Source of the DNA: Anaerolineae bacterium
GTDB taxonomy: Bacteria > Chloroflexota > Anaerolineae > Promineifilales > Promineifilaceae
Length of the DNA stretch: 64,000 nucleotides
Reading direction: 5' to 3'
Assembly (NCBI GenBank): GCA_023954475.1
Contig: JAMLHW010000012.1
Coordinates: 1 to 64,000 of the forward strand
This document shows, piece by piece, positions 1 through 9,464 of the stretch. The notes below the pieces were generated by a model that saw only the letters and a list, made by a program, of their open reading frames with translations, searched no databases and was not told the DNA's origin. Made by a program: the position numbers and the translations under genes. Numbering within the stretch: position 1 is the first letter of the stretch; each line of letters opens with the position of its first letter.

Positions 1-179
1 GCCTTCTTTTCGGCTATTTTGAAACACCTGACGATCTGCAAACTGCTGTGGCTCGTATGGGTGAGACAGAGGTCAACGCCAAGTGGCAGGCAATGATGGC
101 GCCGTTTTTTGAACATTCGGCCGATACACAAGCCGATCAAATGATGCTGGAACTCACCGAAGTGTTTCACCTCGATTAA
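1..179 (+). CDS. rhaM: L-rhamnose mutarotase, C-terminal part (left edge)
   Basis: This is the 3' end of a gene cut by the window edge; the reading frame starts at base 3 and stops at TAA 177-179. The visible 58 residues contain a GYFE stretch, a V-N-A-K-W segment, and end in L-T-E-V-F-H-L-D. This matches the C-terminus of the small (about 105 aa) RhaM family, which interconverts the alpha and beta anomers of L-rhamnose. The call is supported by rhaA starting 17 bp downstream on the same strand. The start codon and promoter of the operon lie outside the window. Confidence 0.8.
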   Translation, partial: LLFGYFETPDDLQTAVARMGETEVNAKWQAMMAPFFEHSADTQADQMMLELTEVFHLD

Positions 180-196
180 CGATTGGAGCTTATCCA

Positions 197-1456
197 ATGA
201 CCCGACTATCGCAATCATACCAACTTGCCCAAGAGCAATACGCTGCACTGGGAGTCGATACCGACGCCGCGCTGCAAACCCTCGCCACGATTCCGATCAG
301 CCTGCACTGCTGGCAGGGCGACGACGTCGCCGGCTTTGAAGACCCGGATCGCGGCCTCAGCGGCGGCATCATGGCCACAGGCAACTATCCGGGCAAGGCA
401 CGCAATGCCGACGAGCTGCGCGCCGATCTCGACGTGGCGTACAGTCTCATTCCCGGCACCCATCGTCTCAATTTGCACGCCATCTATGGCGACAGCGACG
501 GCAAAATGGATCGCAACGACTGGCGGCCACACCACTTTGATCGCTGGATCGATTGGGCGTGGGCCAATGACCACGGCATCGACTTTAATCCATCCTGTTT
601 TTCGCATCCGATGGCGGAAGGCGGTTTTACGCTGGCCAGCCTTGATGAGACTGTGCGTGCGTTCTGGATCGAGCATTGCATCAACAGCCGAGAAATCGGC
701 GGCTATATCGGCAAGCAGTTGGACAATCCATGCATCAACAATGTCTGGATTCCTGATGGGTATAAAGACACGCCGGTCGATCGCTTGCGCCATCGGGAAC
801 TTTTGAAAGAGAGTTTGGATGAGGTGTTTTCGGCCGAAATCTCCCACCCCGACTTCAACCGCGACGCCGTCGAATGCAAACTATTCGGCATCGGCTCCGA
901 AAGCTACGTTGTCGGCTCTCACGAATTTTACATGGGCTACGCCATTCAAAATCAAACCCTGCTGACGCTCGACGCCGGCCACTTCCACCCGACCGAAACA
1001 ATCGCTGACAAAATCTCATCAACATTGCTCTACGTGCCAGAACTACTGCTCCACGTCAGTCGTGGCGTACGCTGGGACAGCGACCACGTCGTCACACTCA
1101 CCGACGATTTACAGGCCATTATGCAGGAAATCGTGCGCCATGTCGCTCTTGACCGCGTTCATATCGGCCTCGACTTCTTTGATGCCAGCATCAACCGCAT
1201 CGCGGCGTGGACCATCGGCACGCGCAACGCCCTCAAAGCATTGCTCATGGCGCTGCTGGAACCAATCGACACCTTGCGCGAACTCGAAGCAGCCGGTGAT
1301 TGGACCGCGCGACTCGCTTTGCTTGAGGAATTAAAGATGCTGCCCTTCGGCGCCGTGTGGGACGCTTATTGCGCACAACAGAACACGCCCGTCGGCTACC
1401 AGTTCATGCAGGCGATCCGCCATCACGAGCAAACTGTATTGGCACAACGAGGCTAG
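197..1456 (+). CDS. rhaA: L-rhamnose isomerase
   Basis: The product has 419 residues, the same length as the E. coli enzyme, and is colinear with it from the N-terminal HCWQGDDV motif through [29 protein letters not shown] and the [13 protein letters not shown] block that carries metal and substrate ligands. RhaA converts L-rhamnose to L-rhamnulose in the cytoplasm and needs a divalent metal. It follows rhaM and is followed after 2 bp by the kinase gene, so the three are almost certainly co-transcribed. One TTCGGCCGAA palindrome lies inside it (829-838), read as Ser-Ala-Glu. There is no sign of damage. Confidence 0.97.
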   Translation: MTRLSQSYQLAQEQYAALGVDTDAALQTLATIPISLHCWQGDDVAGFEDPDRGLSGGIMATGNYPGKARNADELRADLDVAYSLIPGTHRLNLHAIYGDSDGKMDRNDWRPHHFDRWIDWAWANDHGIDFNPSCFSHPMAEGGFTLASLDETVRAFWIEHCINSREIGGYIGKQLDNPCINNVWIPDGYKDTPVDRLRHRELLKESLDEVFSAEISHPDFNRDAVECKLFGIGSESYVVGSHEFYMGYAIQNQTLLTLDAGHFHPTETIADKISSTLLYVPELLLHVSRGVRWDSDHVVTLTDDLQAIMQEIVRHVALDRVHIGLDFFDASINRIAAWTIGTRNALKALLMALLEPIDTLRELEAAGDWTARLALLEELKMLPFGAVWDAYCAQQNTPVGYQFMQAIRHHEQTVLAQRG

Positions 1457-1458
1457 CA

Positions 1459-2907
1459 ATGGCAAGCAAAACTGTGTTGGCCGTCGATCTTGGAGCAGAA
1501 TCGGGGCGCGTGATAGCCGTCCATTTTGATGGTCAACGCCTTTCGCTGGAAGAACAGCACCGGTTTGCCAATCCGCTGACGACGATCAACGGCACGCTGT
1601 ACTGGGATTTTCTCTATTTGTGGCGGCAGATCACGGCCGGCATCGAACGCGGCAAAGCGCTCCATCCCGCCGGCATCGGCGTCGATACATGGGGCGTCGA
1701 TTTCGGCCTGCTCGACGTACAGGGCAATTTGGTCGGCAATCCGGTCAACTACCGCGACAGTCGCACCGATGGCATGATGGAACGGGCATTTGTTGCCGTG
1801 CCCAAAGCCGACGTATTTGCCCAGACCGGCATTCAGTTTATGCCAATCAACACGCTCTATCATTTACTGAGCATGGTCGAAAGCGCTTCGCCGCAGCTCG
1901 CCATTGCCGACACCTTTCTGACCGTGCCCGACCTGCTCAATTACTGGTTGACCGGCACCAAAGTGTGCGAGTTCAGCAACGCGACGACCACACAGCTATT
2001 CAATCCGCGCACCGGCACTTGGGCGACCGAGATGCTGGCCACGCTCGGCATTCCAACGCACATCTTCCCCGAAATCGTCAAACCGGGCACACGCCTGGGT
2101 GTTTATGAAAGCATTCCCGTCATTGCACCCGCGACCCACGACACGGGCAGCGCCGTCGCCGCCATGCCCACCGACACGGAGGATTTTGCCTACATCAGCA
2201 GCGGCACCTGGAGTCTCGTCGGTCTCGAAGTGCGCGAACCGATCATCAACGCAGCTGCGCTGGCGGCCAATGTAACCAATGAGGGCGGCGTCTACGGCAC
2301 CTATCGGCTGTTGAAGAATGTGATGGGGCTGTGGATATTGCAGCAGTGCCGCAGAACGTGGCAAACACAGGGGCGCGATTTCAGTTACGCGGAGTTGGTG
2401 ACGTTGGCACAAGCGGCGTCACCTCTAGCTGCATTGATCGATCCCGACGATACCCGTTTCCTCGCACCGGGAGACTTCCCGCAAGCTGTCCAAGCTTACT
2501 GTGCCGAGACAGAGCAAACAGCTCCCAACAGCGTTGGCGCTATCGTGCGCTGCGTGCTGGAAAGTCTGGCGCTGAAATACCGAATGGTGCTGGACACATT
2601 GCGTGATCTGACGGGAAAATCGGTCGAAGTGCTGCACATTGGCGGCGGCGGTATCCAAAACCAACTGCTCAATCAACTGACGGCTAATGCAACCGGCATT
2701 CCAGTTGTGGCCGGGCCGATTGAAGCGACGGTGATGGGCAACGCTATCGTGCAACTGATCACACTGGGCGAGATTGCCGACCTTCAACAGGGGCGTCAGA
2801 TTGTGGCGCATTCGGCCGAATTGCAGCGCTATGAACCACAGGATCACGCCGTCTGGCAAGCCGCCTACCAACACTATCTGGAAATCATGCACAAGAAGCA
2901 TTTATGA
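1459..2907 (+). CDS. rhaB: Rhamnulokinase
   Basis: A 482-residue FGGY-family sugar kinase. The N-terminal AVDLGAESGRV phosphate-binding segment, the GVDTWGVDFGLLD block, YRDSRTDGMM, the S-S-G-T-W-S-L-V-G-L-E segment and the late G-G-G-I-Q-N adenosine motif are all characteristic of RhaB. It phosphorylates L-rhamnulose to L-rhamnulose-1-phosphate using ATP. I place the start at ATG 1459, two bases after the rhaA stop. An upstream in-frame start at 1357 would overlap rhaA by 100 bp and adds nothing typical of the family. Its end overlaps the next gene by 4 bp (ATGA), suggesting translational coupling. Confidence 0.95.
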   Translation: MASKTVLAVDLGAESGRVIAVHFDGQRLSLEEQHRFANPLTTINGTLYWDFLYLWRQITAGIERGKALHPAGIGVDTWGVDFGLLDVQGNLVGNPVNYRDSRTDGMMERAFVAVPKADVFAQTGIQFMPINTLYHLLSMVESASPQLAIADTFLTVPDLLNYWLTGTKVCEFSNATTTQLFNPRTGTWATEMLATLGIPTHIFPEIVKPGTRLGVYESIPVIAPATHDTGSAVAAMPTDTEDFAYISSGTWSLVGLEVREPIINAAALAANVTNEGGVYGTYRLLKNVMGLWILQQCRRTWQTQGRDFSYAELVTLAQAASPLAALIDPDDTRFLAPGDFPQAVQAYCAETEQTAPNSVGAIVRCVLESLALKYRMVLDTLRDLTGKSVEVLHIGGGGIQNQLLNQLTANATGIPVVAGPIEATVMGNAIVQLITLGEIADLQQGRQIVAHSAELQRYEPQDHAVWQAAYQHYLEIMHKKHL

Positions 2908-4190
2908 ATTTTCAACTGCTACACCCGCGCGACCAACTGGTCGCCATCATGAACCGCATCTATCACAACGGCATGACCACCCTCAGCGGCGGCAATCTGT
3001 CGATCAAAGACGAAAACGGCGACATCTGGATTACGCCGTCCGGCATCGATAAAGGCAAACTGACCCCGCAGGACATCATGTGCGTCCAAAAAGACGGTGC
3101 GATTATTGGGCCGCATAAACCATCCTCGGAGTTTCCGTTTCACCGGGCGATATACAAGTTGCGACCCGATATGCAGGCGATTGTACACGCGCATCCGCCG
3201 GCGCTGGTCTCGTTTAGCATCGTGCGCGAAATTCCCGACACGCGCATCATTCCACAGGCCAATCGCGTCTGCGGGCCGGTCGGTTATGCGCCCTATGCTT
3301 TGCCCGGCAGCGAAGCACTCGGTGCGAACATTGCGGCCACGTTTGCCGAAGGATACAACATCGTCATTTTGGAGAATCACGGCATGGCTGCGGGGGGTGC
3401 GACCTTGCTCGACGCCTTCCAACGCCTGGAGACGCTCGATTTTTGTGCCCGTACGCTGATTCGCGCCCGGTCGTTGGGCGACGTACACGCATTACCGGAA
3501 CCGGCACTCAACTTGTTTGACCACCGGCACAATGTGCTGCCGGAATTTGTGCCGACGACGCACAGCAGCGCAGAGCGCGAACTGCGGCAGCAAATCGCCG
3601 AGATCACGGCACGCGCCTATGATCGCCAGTTGATGATCAGCACCGAGGGCGTTGTGTCAGCGCGGCTCGATGACAGCAGCTTTTTGATCACGCCGACGGG
3701 TACCGACCGCTGCAACATTGCGATTGAAGATATCGTGTTGATCCGCAACGGCGTGCGCGAGGCAGGCAAATTGCCCAGCCGGTCGGTCAAACTGCATGAG
3801 GCGATTTACAAAACGCACCCCGATATCAATTGTGTCATGACCGCACAATGCCCCAACGTGACGGCCTATGCCATTACCGGCGTGCAATTCGACACGCGCA
3901 CGATTCCGGAGAGTTTTATTCTGTTGCGCGATATTCCAATTGTTGGATTCAAACAACTCTATACCGAGGCTGAGGCGATTGCGGAGGCGGTGTCGCTGGA
4001 TTCGCCGGTGCTGATTATTCGCAATGACAGTGTGTTGACGGTCGGCACCGACATTTTGAATGCATTTGACCGTTTAGAGGTGGCTGAGTTCAGTGCGCGA
4101 TCGCTGATCGATTCGGCCGAAATTGGCACCCTCGTTCCCATCGGCGCAGCCGAGATTCAAGACTTGGAACGCGCTTTTTCACTCAATTAG
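2904..4190 (+). CDS. Tandem class II aldolase/adducin-domain protein with degenerate second domain
   Basis: The 428 residues form two class II aldolase (fuculose/rhamnulose-phosphate aldolase-like) domains. Domain 1 (about 1-200) has the zinc-binding signature: HAHPP near residue 94 and ENHG near 156. Domain 2 (about 215-428) keeps the fold pattern, but the His-x-His position reads T-A-Q-C (near 311) and the N-H-G position reads R-N-D-S (near 372), so its metal site appears lost. It sits between rhaB and rhaEW, overlapping rhaB by 4 bp. It could be an extra rhamnulose-1-phosphate aldolase or act on a related deoxysugar phosphate. The domain assignment is firm; the exact substrate is inference. 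Confidence 0.8.
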   Translation: MNFQLLHPRDQLVAIMNRIYHNGMTTLSGGNLSIKDENGDIWITPSGIDKGKLTPQDIMCVQKDGAIIGPHKPSSEFPFHRAIYKLRPDMQAIVHAHPPALVSFSIVREIPDTRIIPQANRVCGPVGYAPYALPGSEALGANIAATFAEGYNIVILENHGMAAGGATLLDAFQRLETLDFCARTLIRARSLGDVHALPEPALNLFDHRHNVLPEFVPTTHSSAERELRQQIAEITARAYDRQLMISTEGVVSARLDDSSFLITPTGTDRCNIAIEDIVLIRNGVREAGKLPSRSVKLHEAIYKTHPDINCVMTAQCPNVTAYAITGVQFDTRTIPESFILLRDIPIVGFKQLYTEAEAIAEAVSLDSPVLIIRNDSVLTVGTDILNAFDRLEVAEFSARSLIDSAEIGTLVPIGAAEIQDLERAFSLN

Positions 4191-4200
4191 GAAACATACC

Positions 4201-6384
4201 ATGAGCACAAATTACCAACACGTCAATTACCTCTGGGACGATGCCGTCGCTGACCAACTCGATCCCGTTGAACGCCTGCGCTATCGTTCCAACTTGCTGG
4301 GAACCGATCAGCGCATCACTAACACGGGCGGCGGCAATACGTCTTCCAAATTACTGCTACCCGACCCGCTCACCGGCGAAACGGTGGACGTCATGGTCGT
4401 CAAAGGCTCGGGAGGTGACCTACGAACAGCGAAGCGCGCGAATTTTGCGTCGCTGTATATGGACAAATTGCTGGCGCTGCGCAAGATATGGGATTCGGCC
4501 GAAAACAAAGGCGTCAAAACAGAAATCGAAGACGCCATGGTCGGCATGTACCCACATTGCGTCTATAATCTCAACCCGCGCGCCAGCTCCATCGACACAC
4601 CTCTGCACGGTTTCATTCCCGCGCGTCACGTCGACCACACGCATCCCATCTCCGCCATTGCCGTCGCCGCCAGCAAAGATCAGGAACAGCTAACACAAGA
4701 CATCTATGGCGACGAAGTCGGCTACGTCGGTTGGCAGCGCCCCGGCTTTGATCTGGGTCTTGTCATGGGCGATATGGCCCGCGCAAATCCGCAGACCAAA
4801 GGGCTGATCATGGGCCAACACGGCCTGATCAACTGGGCAGATGACGACAAGGCGTGCTACGAATTGAGCCTCGACCTGATCGAAAAAGCAGCCCGTTACA
4901 TCGAAGCACATGACAAAGGCGCTGACACATTTGGCGGTCAGAAATATGCATCGTTGAACGAAAGTGAGCGCGACGCGCTGTTGGTCAAATTGCTGCCGAC
5001 ATTGCGCGGCAAAGTGTCGCAGGTCAATCGCTTTATCGGCACGGTGCACGTAACTGATAGCGTACTCGAATTCGTCAACAGCCATGACGCAACCCGCCTG
5101 GCCGAAATCGGCACCAGTTGCCCCGACCATTTCCTGCGCACCAAAATCAAGCCACTCTACATCGATTGGAACCCGCAGGCAGAAGATTACGACACGCTGT
5201 TGGCCAAACTCGACGCTGGCCTGGTGGCGTATCGTCGTGATTATGTCGCCTACTACGACGCGTGTAAACATCCCGATTCGCCGGCGATGCGCGATCCCAA
5301 CCCAACGGTGATCTTGATTCCGGGCGTTGGCCTGATTGCCTGGGGCAAGAACAAGAGTGAGAGTCGGGTAACGGCCGAATTCTACAGCCTTGCAATTCAA
5401 GTCATGCGTGCGTCCGAAGCGATCAGCACATATCAAGGCTTGCCACGCCAGGAAGCGTTTGACATCGAATACTGGCTACTTGAAGAGGCGAAGCTTCAGC
5501 GCATGCCACCCGAAAAAGAGCTGGCACGCAATGTCGTCATCGTTGTCGGCGCGGGCAGCGGCATCGGCAAGGCAACCGCCCATCGCGTGGCGCAGGAAGG
5601 GGCGCATGTCGTTTGCGTCGATTTGAATGCTGATGCAGCACAGGCAACGGCCGACGAGTTGACTGACAAATACGGCATGGGCATCGGCGTTGCCGGTACG
5701 GGTATTTCGAGATGTGGCCCCGCCATCGGTTTGGGTGCAGACATCACCAATCGCGATAGCGTACGTGCCATGTTGGAGCAGGTGATTTTGGCTTACGGCG
5801 GCATTGACAACGTCATCGTCACTGCCGGCGTCTTTGTGCCGCCGAGCAAAGCGGGCAAGGTGACAGATGCACAGTGGGATTTGACGTTTAATGTCAACGT
5901 CAAAGGGCTGTACATCGTTGCAGATGAGGCACGCCAAATCTGGCAAGCACAGGGATTGACGGGATCGCTGGTGTTGACGACCAGCGTTAACGCAGCGGTT
6001 GCCAAAGTCGGATCGGTTGCGTACGATACGAGCAAAGCGGCGGCCAATCACCTGGTGCGCGAGATGGCGATGACACTGGCACCACTGGTGCGTGTCAACG
6101 GTCTGGCACCGGCTACGGTAGTCGAGGGCAGCAGCATGTTCCCGCGCGATCGCGTGATTGCATCGCTGACCAAATACAACATTGAGTACAATGAGCGCGA
6201 AGATACGGAAGCGTTGCGCGACAAGCTGGCTCACTTCTACGCGCAGCGTACGCTGACGAAAGCGCCAATTACGCTGGCCGATCAGGCCGAAGCGGCCTAT
6301 TTGTTGGCGAGTTCCAAACTGTCGAAAACAACCGGACAGATCATCAGCGTCGACGGCGGTTTGCACGAGGCGTTCTTGCGTTAG
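4201..6384 (+). CDS. rhaEW: Bifunctional rhamnulose-1-phosphate aldolase / lactaldehyde dehydrogenase
   Basis: A 727-residue fusion. The N-terminal half (to about 430) is a class II aldolase with HVDHTH near residue 142 and MGQHG near 204. The C-terminal part is a short-chain dehydrogenase with the NAD-binding GAGSGIG motif near 450, a T-T-S-V-N catalytic serine region and the Y-D-T-S-K active site near 607. In the RhaEW family the aldolase makes DHAP and L-lactaldehyde, and the dehydrogenase half oxidises lactaldehyde to lactate. The ATG at 4201 follows a GGAAA ribosome site and matches the family N-terminus better than an in-frame start at 4123 inside the previous gene. The lld genes downstream fit lactate as product. 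Confidence 0.93.
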   Translation: MSTNYQHVNYLWDDAVADQLDPVERLRYRSNLLGTDQRITNTGGGNTSSKLLLPDPLTGETVDVMVVKGSGGDLRTAKRANFASLYMDKLLALRKIWDSAENKGVKTEIEDAMVGMYPHCVYNLNPRASSIDTPLHGFIPARHVDHTHPISAIAVAASKDQEQLTQDIYGDEVGYVGWQRPGFDLGLVMGDMARANPQTKGLIMGQHGLINWADDDKACYELSLDLIEKAARYIEAHDKGADTFGGQKYASLNESERDALLVKLLPTLRGKVSQVNRFIGTVHVTDSVLEFVNSHDATRLAEIGTSCPDHFLRTKIKPLYIDWNPQAEDYDTLLAKLDAGLVAYRRDYVAYYDACKHPDSPAMRDPNPTVILIPGVGLIAWGKNKSESRVTAEFYSLAIQVMRASEAISTYQGLPRQEAFDIEYWLLEEAKLQRMPPEKELARNVVIVVGAGSGIGKATAHRVAQEGAHVVCVDLNADAAQATADELTDKYGMGIGVAGTGISRCGPAIGLGADITNRDSVRAMLEQVILAYGGIDNVIVTAGVFVPPSKAGKVTDAQWDLTFNVNVKGLYIVADEARQIWQAQGLTGSLVLTTSVNAAVAKVGSVAYDTSKAAANHLVREMAMTLAPLVRVNGLAPATVVEGSSMFPRDRVIASLTKYNIEYNEREDTEALRDKLAHFYAQRTLTKAPITLADQAEAAYLLASSKLSKTTGQIISVDGGLHEAFLR

Positions 6385-6425
6385 CAATTCGCCTCCAAAC
6401 GGAGCGGAGCGAGTAGACAAGACAA

Positions 6426-7211
6426 ATGGCATTACCTGACCGCAAAAGCCCAATCGGCAAGAAAGTTTCCCTGTTTGTGACGTGCATCATTGACATGGTT
6501 TACCCCAATACAGGTATGTCAACGGTGACTGTACTGGAGCATCTGGGCTGTCAGGTCGACTTTCCCATGGCGCAGACGTGCTGTGGTCAGCCGGCATTCA
6601 ATAGCGGCTACCGCGATGCAGCACGTGAGGTCGCGATTCAGTTTCTGAAGGCGTTTGCCGATGCCGAAGTGATCGTCACGCCGTCCGGTTCGTGTGCGGC
6701 GATGGTGCGCCACGAGTATCCGGTGCTGTTTGCCGAAGACGAACAGTGGCGGACGGTTGCTGAAGAAGCGGCAAGCAAGACATGGGAATTGACCGAATTC
6801 ATCGTCGACGGGTTGGGTATCACCGATCTCAACGGCCGGCTGACACAACCAACACCGGTTGCGTTTCACGACGGATGTCATGGATTGCGTTTGCTCGGCT
6901 TGACAAACCAGGGACGCACGCTTGTCAGCGGCATAGAGAATGCCAACGTGATGGAAATGGACGGCTGCAATGAATGCTGTGGTTTTGGCGGCTTGTTTAG
7001 CGTCAAAATGGCTGACGTCAGCGGGGCGATGTTGCAGCAAAAGATGAAGCAGATCGAGGCATGTTCGGCCGAATCGATTCTCACCGGCGATGCCAGTTGT
7101 CTGATGCACATCAACGGGGGTTTCGAAAAGCAAAATCGACAACCGCCCGTGCGCCATATTGCCGACTTGTTGGCTGAGGCAGTGGCTGGGGAGCCGGCTC
7201 ATGCAGATTAA
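6426..7211 (+). CDS. lldE: L-lactate oxidation complex subunit LldE/LutA (CCG-domain protein)
   Basis: A 261-residue cysteine-rich (CCG) domain protein. Two CCG motifs are visible: T-C-C-G-Q-P-A-F-N-S-G near residue 50 and N-E-C-C-G-F-G-G near 182, which bind Fe-S clusters in LldE/LutA (YkgE). With LldF and LldG it forms the flavin-independent lactate dehydrogenase complex that oxidises L-lactate to pyruvate. It starts 41 bp after rhaEW and overlaps lldF by 11 bp. Its place behind a lactaldehyde dehydrogenase makes rhamnose-derived lactate its probable substrate. Confidence 0.93.
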   Translation: MALPDRKSPIGKKVSLFVTCIIDMVYPNTGMSTVTVLEHLGCQVDFPMAQTCCGQPAFNSGYRDAAREVAIQFLKAFADAEVIVTPSGSCAAMVRHEYPVLFAEDEQWRTVAEEAASKTWELTEFIVDGLGITDLNGRLTQPTPVAFHDGCHGLRLLGLTNQGRTLVSGIENANVMEMDGCNECCGFGGLFSVKMADVSGAMLQQKMKQIEACSAESILTGDASCLMHINGGFEKQNRQPPVRHIADLLAEAVAGEPAHAD

Positions 7212-8601
7212 GTCGAACAATTTCATTCCGGCGGCCCAAATCGGTATCAATGACGCCGAACAAGCGGCGGCCGTGCGTAAAGGCACGACGGGTGCGTACA
7301 ATAACCGCCTCGCCGCCGTGTTTGCGGACGGCAAGGCGCACGGTGAAGCGATGCGCCGGCAAGCGGCTGCCGCCAAGCGACGGACGCTCAAGCATCTGCC
7401 AGACTTGCTCGAACAGGCCGAAGCCAGGATGCAAGCCAACGGTACGGTTGTCTTGTGGGCTGAATCGGCCGAAGAAGCGAATCAACACGTCCTCGACATC
7501 GCGCAACGCCATGCGGTCAAGCGCGTGGCGAAGGCAAAGAGCATGTTGAGCGAGGAAATCGGGCTGAATGCGGTGCTGCAATCGGCCGATATCGAAGTCG
7601 TTGAAACCGATCTCGGTGAATACATCCTTCAGATCAACGGCGAAAAACCCAGCCACATCGTCGCCCCGATCGTGCACAAATCGAAAGAGAGTGTGCGCGA
7701 TCTCTTCATCGACAAACACGCCATGCCGTACACAGATGACGCGGGCGAGATGACGCAGTTTGCGCGCCAGATTTTGCGCGAGAAGTTCCTTTCGGCCGAA
7801 ATGGGCATCACCGGCGGCAACTTTATCATTGCCGAAACCGGATCCGTTTGCCTCGTGACGAACGAAGGCAACGCCCGTTTGGTAACGACAATTCCACCAG
7901 TACACGTCGCCGTCGTCGGCATCGAAAAGCTGGTCGGCACAGTCGAAGAATACGCTACGTTGACGCAAATGTTAACGCGCAGCGCCACCGGCCAGACGAT
8001 GACGGTGTACACGCATATGCTCAACGGTCCGCGCCGTCCCGGTGAAAAAGATGGGCCGGAACACAGTTACGTAATCCTGATCGATAACGGACGCTCCAAA
8101 ATCTACGCCTCAAATTATGCTGAAGCGCTGGCCTGTATTCGCTGCGGCGCGTGCCTGAATGGCTGTCCGGTATATCGCAGCACAGGCGGTCATGCGTATG
8201 GCTGGGTTTATCCGGGCCCAATCGGGGCGGTCATCACGCCCTTGCTGCAAGGATTGGAAAACGCCAAACAGTTGCCACACGCCAGCAGTTTGTGCGGCAT
8301 GTGCAAAGAGGTTTGTCCGGTCGATATCGACCTGCCACGCATGTTGCTCGATTTGCGGCACGATCTGGTGGAAGTTGGTGTAACAGACAGGACGTGGGAT
8401 TGGGGCATTGCAGGCTGGAAGACGGTCAACAAGTCGCCGCGTTTGTTCGAACTGTCTGGCAAAGCGGCTGCAAGGGGAGGGCGGTTTGCGCCGTCGCAGT
8501 TGCCCGGCCCATTAGGTGGCTGGACGATGTATCGCTCGTTGCCTTCGTTTGCGCCCAAGTCTTTTCGCCAGATGTGGCGTGAGAGGAATAGCGATGAGTG
8601 A
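7201..8601 (+). CDS. lldF: L-lactate oxidation complex iron-sulfur subunit LldF/LutB
   Basis: A 466-residue protein with an N-terminal LUD domain, then two 4Fe-4S motifs: CIRCGACLNGCP near residue 312 and CGMCKEVCP near 365, followed by the usual C-terminal tail containing P-R-L-F-E-L. This is the architecture of LldF/LutB (YkgF), the electron-transfer subunit of the LutABC lactate oxidase system. The ATG at 7201 overlaps the lldE stop; the longer frame from 7159 lies within lldE and is unlikely. The gene ends in an 8-bp overlap with lldG. Confidence 0.94.
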   Translation: MQIKSNNFIPAAQIGINDAEQAAAVRKGTTGAYNNRLAAVFADGKAHGEAMRRQAAAAKRRTLKHLPDLLEQAEARMQANGTVVLWAESAEEANQHVLDIAQRHAVKRVAKAKSMLSEEIGLNAVLQSADIEVVETDLGEYILQINGEKPSHIVAPIVHKSKESVRDLFIDKHAMPYTDDAGEMTQFARQILREKFLSAEMGITGGNFIIAETGSVCLVTNEGNARLVTTIPPVHVAVVGIEKLVGTVEEYATLTQMLTRSATGQTMTVYTHMLNGPRRPGEKDGPEHSYVILIDNGRSKIYASNYAEALACIRCGACLNGCPVYRSTGGHAYGWVYPGPIGAVITPLLQGLENAKQLPHASSLCGMCKEVCPVDIDLPRMLLDLRHDLVEVGVTDRTWDWGIAGWKTVNKSPRLFELSGKAAARGGRFAPSQLPGPLGGWTMYRSLPSFAPKSFRQMWRERNSDE

Positions 8602-9283
8602 TGCTCGTAAGAACATTCTCGGCCGATTACGCGCTGCGCAAGCTGATTTGCCGGAGATTGAGGAAACGGTCGATTTTCGGCCGATGGTTCCGAGCAAAGC
8701 GTTGAATTCGGCCGAATTGCGTGCTCATTTCATCCGCGAAGCAACAAAACTCAACTGCATTATCCACGAGGTTGAAGATGAGGATGCGGCGTTTGCCGTA
8801 ATCAGTCAACTGGTAGGAGCAAATCGGCGCGTTGCTGCATGGGATGATGCATCTGTACCAATCGCCGGTTTTACGATGCGAATGGCCAACGCCGGGTTCC
8901 AGCGGGTTTCGGCCGAAAGCCCACATGCCGAAATCGGCATCACCGGTGTTGACGCGGCATTGGCTGCGACGGGCAGTCTCGTATTCATGAGCGCACCTGG
9001 CAAGGTGCGTTCGACGTCCTTGTTGCCAGCGACCCACATCGCCATTGTCCGCGCGATGCAAATCGTAACCGACTTGGAAACATGGTTTGCGCAACAGCGC
9101 GACGATGCACTGACGATGTTTCAAGATGCAAGCAATGTCATCATCATTTCCGGGCCAAGCAGAACGGCCGATATTGGCATGGAATTGGTCTTGGGGGCGC
9201 ACGGCCCGCACACACTGCACATTATCTTGCCCATCGCGCACGATGATCCGGCAGGCAGTCTGCCGGACGTTCGGCCGATCTGA
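8594..9283 (+). CDS. lldG: L-lactate oxidation complex subunit LldG/LutC
   Basis: A 229-residue LUD-domain protein. It starts M-S-D-A-R-K-N-I-L-G-R-L-R, a typical LldG/LutC (YkgG) N-terminus, and contains the GITGVDAALAATGSL core found in LUD proteins, ending in L-P-D-V-R-P-I. The start at 8594 overlaps the lldF stop by 8 bp. Two TTCGGCCGAA palindromes lie inside it (8707, 8908). It is the last gene of the rhamnose-to-pyruvate operon; the next gene is convergent, and I saw no clear intrinsic terminator in the 181 bp between them. Confidence 0.92.
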   Translation: MSDARKNILGRLRAAQADLPEIEETVDFRPMVPSKALNSAELRAHFIREATKLNCIIHEVEDEDAAFAVISQLVGANRRVAAWDDASVPIAGFTMRMANAGFQRVSAESPHAEIGITGVDAALAATGSLVFMSAPGKVRSTSLLPATHIAIVRAMQIVTDLETWFAQQRDDALTMFQDASNVIIISGPSRTADIGMELVLGAHGPHTLHIILPIAHDDPAGSLPDVRPI

Positions 9284-9464
9284 CTGTATTTGCCAGCTCA
9301 AGTGCGGACGCACCACAGCGATCCCCAGTGGATTGACCAGCGATTCACAGCATAGTGCTGTCACATGTCGATCAGGGTGTCATGTCATTATGCGACTCAC
9401 CGCAGAGAAGTAGTGAGGTCTTTTATGCCCCTGTGGTCTTCGCTCTTTCTGCGACACATCTAAT

